From: Planctomycetaceae bacterium
Lineage (GTDB): Bacteria > Planctomycetota > Planctomycetia > Planctomycetales > Planctomycetaceae
Reading direction: 5' to 3'
NCBI GenBank assembly: GCA_021732415.1
Contig: JAKFVC010000072.1
Coordinates: 50,862 to 114,861, forward strand
DNA: 64,000 nt
Under the pieces are notes generated by a model. The model searched no databases. It saw only the letters and a list, made by a program, of their open reading frames with translations, and had not been told where the DNA came from. Numbering within the stretch: the first letter of the stretch is position 1; each line of letters opens with the position of its first letter. Below are positions 36,734 to 45,968 of the stretch, piece by piece. The position numbers and the translations under genes were made by a program.

Positions 36734-39127
36734 ATGTCTCAGAAGCAAGTTCGGACCTACGGTCCTTATGTATTAGCCGTTTTCGGGCTGTGTGCCGGCT
36801 GGTTCGTCACGGTTGGGAACTCGGAAAGTCCGGCCCAGGGGCAGACGCCAGTCCCTCAGAAATTGGATCGTTCCGTTTTGCCGATCCCCGAGCCCACCCG
36901 CGAGTTCATCACCGAACTCGACGCGCGGAAGGTCAAAGCGCCGCCGCGCTTTGAAGTGAAAGTGCCCGAAGGGGCGCCGAATGTCCTCATCGTGTTGCTT
37001 GACGATATGGGCTTTGGCCAGTCGAGCGCATTTGGCGGACCGATCCACATGCCGACTCTGGAGCGATTGGCGAAAGGTGGGTTGAAGTACAACAAGTTCC
37101 ACACGACCGCCCTGTGTTCGCCAACGCGCGCCGCACTTCTCAGCGGACGCAATCATCACTTGAACAACATGGGCTCGATTACAGAAACCGCAACTGCGTT
37201 CCCCGGCCAGACGGGGCAGCGGCCGAACAACGTGGCACCTCTGGCAGAAATGCTGCGGCTCAATGGCTACAGCACGGCGGCGTTCGGCAAATCGCACGAA
37301 ACTGCCGCTTGGGAAGTGAGTCCCTCCGGTCCCACCGATCGCTGGCCGACCCGTTCGGGCTTCGACAAGTTCTACGGATTCATCGGCGGCGAAGCCAATC
37401 AATGGTCACCAGCAATTTATGAAGACATGAGCCGGATCGAAGTCCCGCGGACTCCGAATTATCATCTGATGACAGATCTGGCCAACCAGGCAATTAAATG
37501 GACCAGCGCCCAGAAGACGCTGACACCGCACAAGCCGTTCTTCACCTATTTCGCTCCTGGGGCCACGCATGCTCCGCACCATGCTCCGAAAGAATGGATT
37601 GCCAAGTACAAGGGGAAATTCGATCAAGGCTGGGATAAGGTGCGTGAAGAAACCCTGGCTCGACAGAAGAAACTCGGCGTCGTTCCCCAGGACACGAAAC
37701 TCGCCCCCAAACCCGAAGCGATCAAAGATTGGGACAAACTGACCGCCGATGAACGCCGGTTGTTTGCACGGCAGATGGAAGTCTTCGCGGGCTACGGTGA
37801 GTATGCCGATTACGAAGTCGGCCGGCTGGTACAGGCAATTGAAGATTTGGGCGTCCTGGACAACACGCTCATTTTCTACATGGTGGGTGACAACGGGGCC
37901 AGCGCCGAAGGAACGATGAATGGCCTGTTGAACGAGATGACCTATTTCAATGGTGTCCCCGAATCTGTTCCCGAGATCCTCAAGCATATCGACGACCTGG
38001 GCGGGCCGAATTCCTATGGTCATTACGCAGCCGGCTGGGCCGTGGCCGGCGACGCACCATTCGCGTGGACGAAGCAGGTTGCCGGAAGTTACGGCGGAAC
38101 TCGCAACCCGCTGGTCATCCACTGGCCGCAGCGCATCAAGGCCAAGGGCGAGGTGCGTTCGCAATGGCATCACGTGATTGATATCGCACCGACGATCCTC
38201 GAAGCGGCCGGTCTGCATGAACCCAAGTCGGTCAACGGAACACCACAAGTCCCCATCCAGGGGGTGAGCATGGTTTACACGTTTGACGATGCCCAGGCCA
38301 AGGATCGACATAAGACCCAATACTTCGAGATTTTCGGTAACCGCGGTATCTATCAAGACGGCTGGCTCGCGCACACCATCCATCGCGCCGCCTGGGAGAA
38401 CAAGCCGCGGGCAACGTTCGTCGAGGACAAGTGGGAGCTCTATCACGTCGACGAGGACTTCAGTTCCGCGAACGATGTGGCTGCAAAGCATCCCGACAAG
38501 CTGAAAGCCCTCCAAGAGTTATTCCTCAAGGAAGCGATCAAGAATCACGCCCTGCCACTCGACGACCGCTTCCTCGAACGGACCGTCGCTGGCCTGGTCG
38601 GTCGGCCCGACTTGATGGCCGGCCGCACCTCGTTGACACTATTCGAAGGGATGACGGGATTGACTGAGAACGTCTTCATCAACGTCAAAAGTCATTCCCA
38701 TACGGTTACGGCAGAGGTGCAGATCCCAGAAGGGGGCGCCAATGGCGTGATCATTTCTCAAGCCGGCCGTTTCGGCGGCTGGAGTCTGTATCTCAAAGAG
38801 GGCAAGCCGACCCACACGTATAACTTCCTCGGCCTGGAAGCCACTACAGTCGCGGCCCCTGCAGTCTTGCCTGCGGGGAAGGCCACCATCCGCTACGAGT
38901 TCAAGTACGATGGCGGCGGCTTGGGCAAGGGGGGCACGAGCATCATTCTCGTCAATGGTAAGAAGGTCGCTGAAGGAAGAATCGATCGTACTCAATGGAA
39001 CTTCTTCTCGGCCGATGAAGGTGCCGACGTCGGCATGGACGGCGAGACTAACGTCACCGATGCTTACAAAGAGGGCGACAACAAGTTCACTGGCAAGATC
39101 AACAAAGTGACGGTTGAGGTCCAGTAG
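36734..39127 (+). CDS. Large arylsulfatase
   Basis: 797 residues. An N-terminal hydrophobic segment (about 10-30) serves as signal or anchor. The sulfatase domain opens with PNVLIVLLDDMGFGQSS (Asp90-Asp91) and carries the maturation signature C128-S-P-T-R132; AAFGKSHETAAWE and YMVGDNGASAEG fit the rest of the active site. It is longer than the 456- and 505-residue sulfatases in the window because of a middle insertion and a C-terminal beta domain (about 640-797: SLTLFEGMTGLTENVFI ... GKINKVTVEVQ), a layout seen in large type I arylsulfatases. It probably cleaves sulfate esters outside the cytoplasm. Substrate unknown. Confidence 0.93.
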   Translation: MSQKQVRTYGPYVLAVFGLCAGWFVTVGNSESPAQGQTPVPQKLDRSVLPIPEPTREFITELDARKVKAPPRFEVKVPEGAPNVLIVLLDDMGFGQSSAFGGPIHMPTLERLAKGGLKYNKFHTTALCSPTRAALLSGRNHHLNNMGSITETATAFPGQTGQRPNNVAPLAEMLRLNGYSTAAFGKSHETAAWEVSPSGPTDRWPTRSGFDKFYGFIGGEANQWSPAIYEDMSRIEVPRTPNYHLMTDLANQAIKWTSAQKTLTPHKPFFTYFAPGATHAPHHAPKEWIAKYKGKFDQGWDKVREETLARQKKLGVVPQDTKLAPKPEAIKDWDKLTADERRLFARQMEVFAGYGEYADYEVGRLVQAIEDLGVLDNTLIFYMVGDNGASAEGTMNGLLNEMTYFNGVPESVPEILKHIDDLGGPNSYGHYAAGWAVAGDAPFAWTKQVAGSYGGTRNPLVIHWPQRIKAKGEVRSQWHHVIDIAPTILEAAGLHEPKSVNGTPQVPIQGVSMVYTFDDAQAKDRHKTQYFEIFGNRGIYQDGWLAHTIHRAAWENKPRATFVEDKWELYHVDEDFSSANDVAAKHPDKLKALQELFLKEAIKNHALPLDDRFLERTVAGLVGRPDLMAGRTSLTLFEGMTGLTENVFINVKSHSHTVTAEVQIPEGGANGVIISQAGRFGGWSLYLKEGKPTHTYNFLGLEATTVAAPAVLPAGKATIRYEFKYDGGGLGKGGTSIILVNGKKVAEGRIDRTQWNFFSADEGADVGMDGETNVTDAYKEGDNKFTGKINKVTVEVQ

Positions 39128-39366
39128 CGGGATCTCTCGCCCCTGTAAAAATCAGCCGCCGGTCGCTAGCCCACGGATCGGGGTAACTTCACGCTCGATT
39201 CCAATGCGAACCGGATACGAGCGCGTTCCGGCTGATATTCCACTTTCGACTTCCTCGGTCTCATGTGACAATTGGAGCGCAGACTAGCGACCTACGTTGG
39301 ATCACCCGATACAATATGGGAACCGCCCGCGGTCCTTTGTCACACCCGCCTCACCAGGAATCGAAC

Positions 39367-40713
39367 ATGGCCAACTTCCTCGCTCAGAACTGGCTGATCA
39401 ATCGCCGGCATGCCTTAAAAGGGCTCGGCGTTTCGCTCGCTTTGCCCTTGCTGGATTGCATGACGCCATTGCACGCAGCCGAGAATTCTGCTCGGGCCAA
39501 ACGGAGCGTGTTCATCTACCTGCCCAATGGTGTGAATACGATTGCCTACCAGATGACGCAGGCCGGGGCCGATTACAAGCTGTCTCAGCCGCTGCAGTCT
39601 CTGGAAAAACACCGCCAGATCATCACTCCGATCAGCGGCCTGCATCACCCGCACGGTCTCGGCAATCATCACAACTGCCGCAGCATCTGGCTGACGGCCG
39701 GCAAGATCGGACCGTCAGAACGGAACACGATCTCCGTCGATCAGCTCATGGCTCAGATCACGGCGCCGGAAACACGGTTCTCATCGTTGGAATTGAGCAA
39801 CCAGGGAGGCAGCCTCTCGTGGAACGCAGACGGGATCCAACTGCCGGCACAGTCGAATCCGGGCGTCGTGTTTCGTGAACTCTTCGAAGATCCCAAAGAG
39901 GGCATCGCGAAACAACGCCGCGGACTGAAACGTCGTGGGAGTATTCTGGATGCGATTCTTGAAGAAGCGAACACGCTCGGCGGACAGCTTGGCCAGGGTG
40001 ACCGTGGACGGCTGGAACAATATCTCACTGCGGTGCGCGAAGTCGAGGTCCGGACCGAACGCTCTGACAAATGGCTCGATACCCCGCGCCCCAAAATTGA
40101 TGCTGATGTCCAGTCGCGTCTGAATCGGGACATCGCGCTGGAGAAACTCGGCGACTATCTGCGGACGATGTACGACTTGATCGTGCTGGCGTTCCAGACC
40201 GATATGACACGGGTCGCCACCTTCAACACGGGCGAAGAAGGCCTGGGTCCGGCGATTCCAGAGATCGGCGTGAAGCAGGATCGCCATTCGCTCTCACACC
40301 ATAATGGGAATCCGGAACGCATGGCGGAACTCGCCCAGAGCGATGCGTTCAACTTCAAACAATTCAGCTATTTCCTCGATCGCTTGAGCGAGGTCAAAGA
40401 CGCCCACGGGCCCCTCATTGAGACCACCATGGCGATGTATGGCAGCGGGATGGCGTACGGTCACAGCCACGGCAATGCCAGTCTGCCGATCATTCTGGCG
40501 GGTGGTACCAAGCTGGGTCTCAAGCACGGTCGGCACGTCGACTTCAACACGACGCGCGACTTCCAGGGCTATGACAAACATCCCGGCATCTACTTCAACC
40601 CGGTCAACAGCAAGGCTCACCTCAGTAATCTGTTGCTGACGATGGCGCAGAGGATGGGAGTCGCCACGGAAAACTTCGGCGACAGCCTGACGACCGTTTC
40701 GGAAGTTCAATAG
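39367..40713 (+). CDS. DUF1552 exported protein (cassette 1)
   Basis: 448 residues from the ATG at 39367, which gives a twin-arginine-like start (INRRHALKGLGVSLALPLLD) and an AGGA about 9 bases upstream; an in-frame start at 39265 is rejected because it hides this signal. DUF1552 blocks seen: SVFIYLPNGVNTIAYQ, GLHHPHGLGNHHNCRSIWLT, MARMD-type regions replaced by TRVATFNTGEEGLGP, and a C-terminal LLLTMAQRMGV. The family is of unknown function and occurs with DUF1592-type cytochromes; here that partner is two genes downstream. Confidence 0.9.
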   Translation: MANFLAQNWLINRRHALKGLGVSLALPLLDCMTPLHAAENSARAKRSVFIYLPNGVNTIAYQMTQAGADYKLSQPLQSLEKHRQIITPISGLHHPHGLGNHHNCRSIWLTAGKIGPSERNTISVDQLMAQITAPETRFSSLELSNQGGSLSWNADGIQLPAQSNPGVVFRELFEDPKEGIAKQRRGLKRRGSILDAILEEANTLGGQLGQGDRGRLEQYLTAVREVEVRTERSDKWLDTPRPKIDADVQSRLNRDIALEKLGDYLRTMYDLIVLAFQTDMTRVATFNTGEEGLGPAIPEIGVKQDRHSLSHHNGNPERMAELAQSDAFNFKQFSYFLDRLSEVKDAHGPLIETTMAMYGSGMAYGHSHGNASLPIILAGGTKLGLKHGRHVDFNTTRDFQGYDKHPGIYFNPVNSKAHLSNLLLTMAQRMGVATENFGDSLTTVSEVQ

Positions 40714-40724
40714 CGGTTGGGAAC

Positions 40725-40791
40725 CAGCCCCCGTTGCCGACGCTACAAAAAACGTCGGTGTCGACGCTAGCAGCGTCGGCCACAGGGGCTG
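40725..40791. repeat. Palindromic intergenic repeat, family A
   Basis: 20-base arms (40725-40744 and 40772-40791) pair at 18 positions. The core GACGCTAGCAGCGTCGGCC matches the repeat at 4381-4434, so both are copies of one dispersed element. It sits in the short gap between the DUF1552 gene and the next gene. Confidence 0.7.
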
Positions 40792-40846
40792 GGCTCACGG
40801 ACTTTCGCCTCACACCTTAGCGCCCTACCGCCCATGAGCCTTCACC

Positions 40847-42022
40847 ATGAATCACGTTTCGCGGCGTTTGCTGACTTGTCTCTGCCTGGCCTTTGCCGCC
40901 ATTTCCACCTCTGCGGCAGATGTTAAGGACCTCGTTCTGAAACCGGGGGAGTTTCCTCCCGCAGGTTCGGGGACTTATCTGTCGGGTGAGCTCGTACTGA
41001 TTGACCCCATCAACCGTCGCGGTGCACTACGAATTGACGGTGATGGCACCGGGGAACGCTACTTCGTCGGGCCGCTGCATTACTTCGCGATGCTGCCCTG
41101 TGGAACGCTCTCCTACAACGGCGCTCCAGCCGAGTTACGCGACGTCCCGATCGGCACCCATGTACATGGTTACTTCTATCTCCCGCCAGTCGGTGAAGAA
41201 GCCACCATTCCACCGCTCCCCAAGGACCAGATGCGGTTCGACATCAAGCAGAATCATGCGGTCTCACTCGAGGACGACTTCAGCTTCTACCAGCGACGCG
41301 GACAGGCGTGGAAGGTCGTTTCTCTCGACACCACCCGCGGCAAACTGAACGTCGTGCCAACGGGCGAAATGGCAAAAGATGGAATCAACAAGCCGTACAC
41401 TTTCGACATCGATCATGTCACCAAAGTCTGGAAAGCCCGCGGGCTGGCAGATCTCGATGCCATCGTCCCGGATCAGATCGTTCAATTGAATCTCGCGTGG
41501 GCTCAAGGCTGGCGAGACTTGGAATTCACCGTCTCGGACATCTGGCTCGACGAACCCAGTCGCAAGTTCGCTACCGAGCTTCAACGCCGGCGTCATGTGC
41601 GGTATCAGAAGCAACGTTGGGTCCCCGGCCAGATCGATCAGGTCGAGCATTTTGACTTTGGCGGCGGCATCGTCACCCTGACCCTCTTCGGAGGAATGGA
41701 CCCGTCGCTGTATGCCGAACTCAAAGCTACACAAGAAAAGGGCTTCGGCGTCGCCAGCTCTGACAAGACGCTGCGCACGTGGTTTCATCGAGCCGACAAA
41801 AAAATCGGCGAGGTCCTCGAATGGAAGGAAGCCGAGAACCCACCGTTGGGTAGTAGTGGCATTCAGATCCGTCTTAAGTTTACGGAATTATTAGAAGGCT
41901 ACCGACCTGGTCGAGTCGTACGAGTAAAGTGCCACGATTGGATCTTCGTCTCGATGCCCCCGGAGGAGCGGCTGAAGTCTCTGGAGGAGCAAAAGCGGTC
42001 GTCGACGTTGTTGCTTCCCTGA
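40847..42022 (+). CDS. Exported protein of unknown function within DUF1552/DUF1592 cassette
   Basis: 391 residues, not recognised as a named family. A Sec signal is clear (SRRLLTCLCLAFAAISTSAAD, ending near residue 24). The rest is mostly short beta-strands, with segments such as LVLIDPINRRGALRIDGDG and IGTHVHGYFYLPPVGEE, and VPDQIVQLNLAWAQGWRDLE, so one or more small beta-sandwich/barrel domains of OB or SH3-like type are possible. It lies between the DUF1552 gene and the DUF1592 cytochrome gene (35 bases before it), so all three are probably one operon. Role unknown. Confidence 0.65.
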   Translation: MNHVSRRLLTCLCLAFAAISTSAADVKDLVLKPGEFPPAGSGTYLSGELVLIDPINRRGALRIDGDGTGERYFVGPLHYFAMLPCGTLSYNGAPAELRDVPIGTHVHGYFYLPPVGEEATIPPLPKDQMRFDIKQNHAVSLEDDFSFYQRRGQAWKVVSLDTTRGKLNVVPTGEMAKDGINKPYTFDIDHVTKVWKARGLADLDAIVPDQIVQLNLAWAQGWRDLEFTVSDIWLDEPSRKFATELQRRRHVRYQKQRWVPGQIDQVEHFDFGGGIVTLTLFGGMDPSLYAELKATQEKGFGVASSDKTLRTWFHRADKKIGEVLEWKEAENPPLGSSGIQIRLKFTELLEGYRPGRVVRVKCHDWIFVSMPPEERLKSLEEQKRSSTLLLP

Positions 42023-42057
42023 CGTATCCACATTCCACTATTCCCATTAGCTCGCTC

Positions 42058-44454
42058 ATGCTGATATCGAATATGACCAAATATCTCCTCACACCAATCG
42101 TACTGACGCTGGTTGGCTTCGCTGCAACAGCACACGCCCAGGAACCCGCGGCGCCTGATGCAGCATTGCAACCGTTCTTCAAAACCTATTGCCTGCGTTG
42201 TCATGACGCCAACAAGCAAGAGGGCAAGTTCCGCCTAGATACTCTGCCGCGAAACTTCGCAGACCACATGATTGCTCAGCGGTGGGACGAGGTCGTCTTC
42301 CGGATGAACTCGGGCGAGATGCCGCCGAAGAAGGAACCTCAACCCAAGCCTGAGGAATTGGGTCAGGTCGTCGATTGGATCTCAACGCGAATCAAAGAGG
42401 GTGAAGCGGCGCGGATGGCGAAGCGCGGTCCTGTCGCTCATTACCGCCTCAGCCGCGAGGAATATGGTCACACGGTGTATGACCTGTTGGGCGTCTACTT
42501 CGATGTGAACCTGCCGGGTGCCTTCAATGAGGATCCCCGCTGGCATGGTTTCGACCGGATTGGCTCGATGTTGTCCCTGTCGCCGTCGCACGTGGATCGC
42601 TATTTCCGTGCGGCGGAAACCGTACTCGCACGAGCCTTCCCCGATCAACAACCCGCCTCCATGAAGGGCCGGCGTGAAGCGAATGCAGGCCAGGAACAAA
42701 CACTGAAGGACCAGGGGCTGACCGGCCCCGTTCGCTGGCTCCTGTTTCCCGGTTCCAGCCGAGACGCCTTCAGCGCGAGTTCTCCCGGACTCTATCGCAT
42801 TCGGATCCAACTCAGCGGCCTGCCGTCATTCAAGGGACGTGAGCCACATCTGTCCCTATGGCATCAGGGACTGAAACGGACGGTCGTTGGACAGGACGTT
42901 GTCGCAGCCGAAGATCAACCGACGGTCATCGAAATCGAAACGTTCCTGCCGGAAGGCAGCTTCACCATCATGAACGAATCGCCCGGCATGCTGTCCGATG
43001 GCCATACTCTCAGCAACACGAACTTCACGTTTGTGAACACGAAGACCACCCGTCCCAGCCGCCCGACGGGTTATAAGCTTTTCGATGACGACGGCAAGTC
43101 GATCTTTCCACTGCTGATCGTCGACTGGGTGGAATTCGAAGGACCGATCCTGCCCGCCGCAGATATCCAGAAGCGCGAAGGACTCGTCCCGATGAAGGAG
43201 GGCGATCTCGCGGAAGCTCGCACCTGCCTGCAGCGATTAGCAACACGCGCCTGGCGACGACCAGCCACAGACGGTGACCTCGAACGCTACACGAAGGTCA
43301 TGGCGTCTGAACTTGCCGCCGGCGAAAACTTCCGGTCGGCGTATCGCGCCGCCATGATCGGCGTGCTCACTTCGAAAAACTTCTATTATCTGGAAGAAGG
43401 CTCGGCCACCGAACGGCGCGACAAGATCAACGACTGGGAACTGGCTTCGCGGCTATCGTACTTCCTCTGGAGTTCCATGCCCGACGACCAACTCTTCGCA
43501 GCGGCGCAAGCGGGCACGTTGCATCAACCCGATGTACTGCGAGCTCAGCTCTCACGGATGCTCGGTGATGCCAAGATCACTCGCTTCACCGAATCATTCC
43601 CCAAGCAGTGGCTGCAACTCCACAAGGTCGGCATGTTCCCGCCGGACGCGGCGCTTTATCCAGACTATGACCTGTGGCTCGGCCAGAGCATGATCCTCGA
43701 GACCACCGGCTACTTCGCCGAAGTCTTTAAGAGCAACCTGCCACTGCGTGAATTCCTCAGTTCCGACTGGACGATGATGAATCCCCGGCTGGCTTTGCAC
43801 TACCAAATGCCACCACTGCCGAAGTCCGGATTTCAACGAATCACGTTACGCCCTGAAGATCACCGCGGCGGGTTGCTGACTCAGGCTTCAATACTGATGC
43901 TGACTTCCGACGGCACACGACATCGCCCTGTGCATCGCGGCGTATGGGTTTCTGAAGCCGTCTTCGGTAAGACGCCACCCCCGCCGCCGCCGAATGTCGA
44001 ACCTCTCGAGCCCACACCGGTCACCCAACCCAAGGCCACCGTCCGCATGCAGCTGGCCGCCCACGCGACGCATGCCACCTGTGCTTCGTGCCATCGCAAG
44101 ATCGACCCACTCGGCTTTGCCTTCGACAACTTCGATGCCATCGGCCGCTGGCGCACGGAAGAGCGCGTGGCCGGAGGGCAGGGAGCCAATCCGCCGGTCA
44201 ATGCCAGCGGCACATTAACGGACGGCCGAGCCTTCCAGAACCCCGAAGAATTCAAGCAACTCCTCGTCCAGGACGTCGACCGCTTCGCCGAGGCCTTTGT
44301 CGAGCAACTTGCGACTTATGCTCTGCGACGTGTGATGACCATCGACGATGCAGCACAGATCAAGGCGATTGCCCTCGCCAGCAAGCAGGATGAGTATCGT
44401 CTCCGAACTGTGATTGAGAATTTCGTGCTGTCGGACCTGTTTCAAAAAAGATAG
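42058..44454 (+). CDS. Planctomycete cytochrome protein, DUF1587/1595/1592/1588/1585 type (cassette 1)
   Basis: 798 residues from the ATG at 42058 (or 793 from 42073); a longer in-frame start at 41929 would overlap the previous gene. A signal peptide runs to about residue 27. A CxxCH haem-c motif follows (CLRCH, 45-49), then blocks HYRLSREEYGHTVYDLLGV (DUF1587), RLATRAWRRPATDGDLERY (DUF1595), LASRLSYFLWSSMPDDQL (DUF1592), and CASCHRKIDPLGFAFDNFDA (DUF1588, Cys675) with DUF1585 at the end. This chain is a planctomycete hallmark, with a predicted exported electron-transfer role of unknown substrate. Partner is the DUF1552 protein upstream. Confidence 0.93.
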   Translation: MLISNMTKYLLTPIVLTLVGFAATAHAQEPAAPDAALQPFFKTYCLRCHDANKQEGKFRLDTLPRNFADHMIAQRWDEVVFRMNSGEMPPKKEPQPKPEELGQVVDWISTRIKEGEAARMAKRGPVAHYRLSREEYGHTVYDLLGVYFDVNLPGAFNEDPRWHGFDRIGSMLSLSPSHVDRYFRAAETVLARAFPDQQPASMKGRREANAGQEQTLKDQGLTGPVRWLLFPGSSRDAFSASSPGLYRIRIQLSGLPSFKGREPHLSLWHQGLKRTVVGQDVVAAEDQPTVIEIETFLPEGSFTIMNESPGMLSDGHTLSNTNFTFVNTKTTRPSRPTGYKLFDDDGKSIFPLLIVDWVEFEGPILPAADIQKREGLVPMKEGDLAEARTCLQRLATRAWRRPATDGDLERYTKVMASELAAGENFRSAYRAAMIGVLTSKNFYYLEEGSATERRDKINDWELASRLSYFLWSSMPDDQLFAAAQAGTLHQPDVLRAQLSRMLGDAKITRFTESFPKQWLQLHKVGMFPPDAALYPDYDLWLGQSMILETTGYFAEVFKSNLPLREFLSSDWTMMNPRLALHYQMPPLPKSGFQRITLRPEDHRGGLLTQASILMLTSDGTRHRPVHRGVWVSEAVFGKTPPPPPPNVEPLEPTPVTQPKATVRMQLAAHATHATCASCHRKIDPLGFAFDNFDAIGRWRTEERVAGGQGANPPVNASGTLTDGRAFQNPEEFKQLLVQDVDRFAEAFVEQLATYALRRVMTIDDAAQIKAIALASKQDEYRLRTVIENFVLSDLFQKR

Positions 44455-44579
44455 GTAGATCAGAAAGCAAATCGATTCCACCAATTCACGGTTTATTCTT
44501 ATAGGCAGCCGTATAGAATTCCATGAACGGATGAACCCCTTAGGAAGCGATTTCCGATCAGCAGATGGGATGCATTGTC

Positions 44580-44834
44580 ATGACAGTCGAAGAGATCCGA
44601 GCGCGTGCCCTCGAATTGTCAAAAGATGAGCGAGAGCTACTTGGTATCGAACTCCTCAGCAGCCTCGAGTCACCGGAACATCATATTGAACTGAATGCCG
44701 AGTGGGCTCAAGAAATCCTCGCTCGGTCTGATTCCTATCGCAATGGAAGTGTGCAGGCCCTTGATTCAGCCGGAACAGTAGATCGAATCAAGCAAAAGCT
44801 GGCAGAGAATACCCGGCCGGCCTACGGCACGTAA
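44580..44834 (+). CDS. Orphan addiction-module component, TIGR02574-like
   Basis: 84 residues from the ATG at 44580; a TTG/ATG-type start five codons earlier is possible. It starts MTVEEIRARALELSKDERE, then LLGIELLSSLESPEHH and EWAQEILARSDSYRNG, which is the pattern of the small antitoxin-like family often encoded just before a RelE/ParE-type toxin. No toxin follows: the next gene is convergent, and the two stop regions overlap by 13 bases (44822-44834). It is therefore an orphan, or a relic of a pair. Family assignment is by pattern. Confidence 0.7.
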   Translation: MTVEEIRARALELSKDERELLGIELLSSLESPEHHIELNAEWAQEILARSDSYRNGSVQALDSAGTVDRIKQKLAENTRPAYGT

Positions 44835-45868
44835 AAGTAGAAGCCTAGCGCGAAGATCCCATAAACTCCCACCAACATCGCACCTTCAAACCAGTTCGAT
44901 TCACCGTCGCGAATTAGCTGACCGACGACAAATACCGACAGCGTGATGGCCAGCACTTCGAAGGACGAAAACAACAAGTCCATCGGAGCACCGAACAACT
45001 GCCCGGCAAAGACCAGCAACGGTGCCATCGCGAGGGACGCCTGCGTCGCTGCACCCACCGTGCTGCTCATCGCGAGGTCCATCTTATCTGCCCGGCCGAA
45101 GCGGATCGCGCCGATTAGCTGAGCCACGTTGCCCAGCGAACCCAGGACGATGATCCCGGCGAAAGTCTCCGAGAAGTGCAGCGACTCCAGGGCGGGGTCG
45201 AGTGCATCGGTCATCACTTCACTGACGACTGCCAGTACGACAGCGATTCCGGTCAACTGCATCAGTCCCGGCCAGATGCTGCGCTTTTCGTTGGCCGCGT
45301 GATCGTGCGATTCATGGTCTGCGACTGTAAACAACTGCTTGTGCGTCTTCATTGTGAAGAGCAGGCTGAGCAAATACAGCGAGAAGAGAATGGTGGAGAT
45401 CTCCAAGCTCAACTCATTCTGCGCCGCGGGACTCGACAGTTTCAGAATCGCAGGGACGACTAGCCCAATGGACGCCAAGGTTAATAGGGCGGCCGACATC
45501 CCGGCAGTTGTCTTGTTAAATTTCTGGCTGGTCCTGCTTAATCCGCCGAAGAACATGGCCAGACCGGGCAACAACAGGACATTCATCAGGACGGTCCCGA
45601 TGATCGCAGATTTGACGACCCCCGTCAGTCCTTTGGCCAGTGCGAAACCACAGACGATCAATTCCGGTCCGTTCCCCAATGTGGCGCTTAACACGCCTCC
45701 GATGGAGGGCCCCAGTAATTCCGCCAGGTCTTCCGTGGCCTTCGCCAGCATGTCAGCCAACGGCACGATCGCCAGGCAGGACGCCAGAAAGACCCACGTG
45801 GGATTGGCATGAGCGAACGCCATACCGACCGAGATCGGGACGAATATTAAGAGCCATTTTAATGACAC
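44822..45868 (-). CDS. CAX-type cation/proton antiporter
   Basis: 348 residues with about 11 hydrophobic segments. Two alpha-repeats of the CaCA superfamily are seen: ATLGNGPELIVCGFALAKG (about 62-80, Glu69) and VLGSLGNVAQLIGAIRFG (about 241-258). In CAX proteins both repeats normally carry an acidic residue in the GNxxE core; here the second has Gln250. A loop rich in His and acid (VADHESHDHAANEK, 182-195) separates the halves. The family exports calcium or other divalent cations in exchange for protons. The substitution may change ion choice or coupling. It belongs to a minus-strand membrane-protein cluster. Confidence 0.85.
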   Translation of the reverse strand: MSLKWLLIFVPISVGMAFAHANPTWVFLASCLAIVPLADMLAKATEDLAELLGPSIGGVLSATLGNGPELIVCGFALAKGLTGVVKSAIIGTVLMNVLLLPGLAMFFGGLSRTSQKFNKTTAGMSAALLTLASIGLVVPAILKLSSPAAQNELSLEISTILFSLYLLSLLFTMKTHKQLFTVADHESHDHAANEKRSIWPGLMQLTGIAVVLAVVSEVMTDALDPALESLHFSETFAGIIVLGSLGNVAQLIGAIRFGRADKMDLAMSSTVGAATQASLAMAPLLVFAGQLFGAPMDLLFSSFEVLAITLSVFVVGQLIRDGESNWFEGAMLVGVYGIFALGFYFYVP

Positions 45869-45968
45869 GGCATCATCTCACGGAGTAAAGAATTGTCGAA
45901 TGGGCGAGATACCTTGTCCAAGTCGACAACTTGCCGGAAATAATTGAGTCATCCACAAATTAGTCTAA

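Noticed and set aside
37406..38515. 369-codon minus-strand frame opposite the arylsulfatase
   Set aside because: Shadow of the sulfatase, which has the full CSPTR signature in the plus frame.
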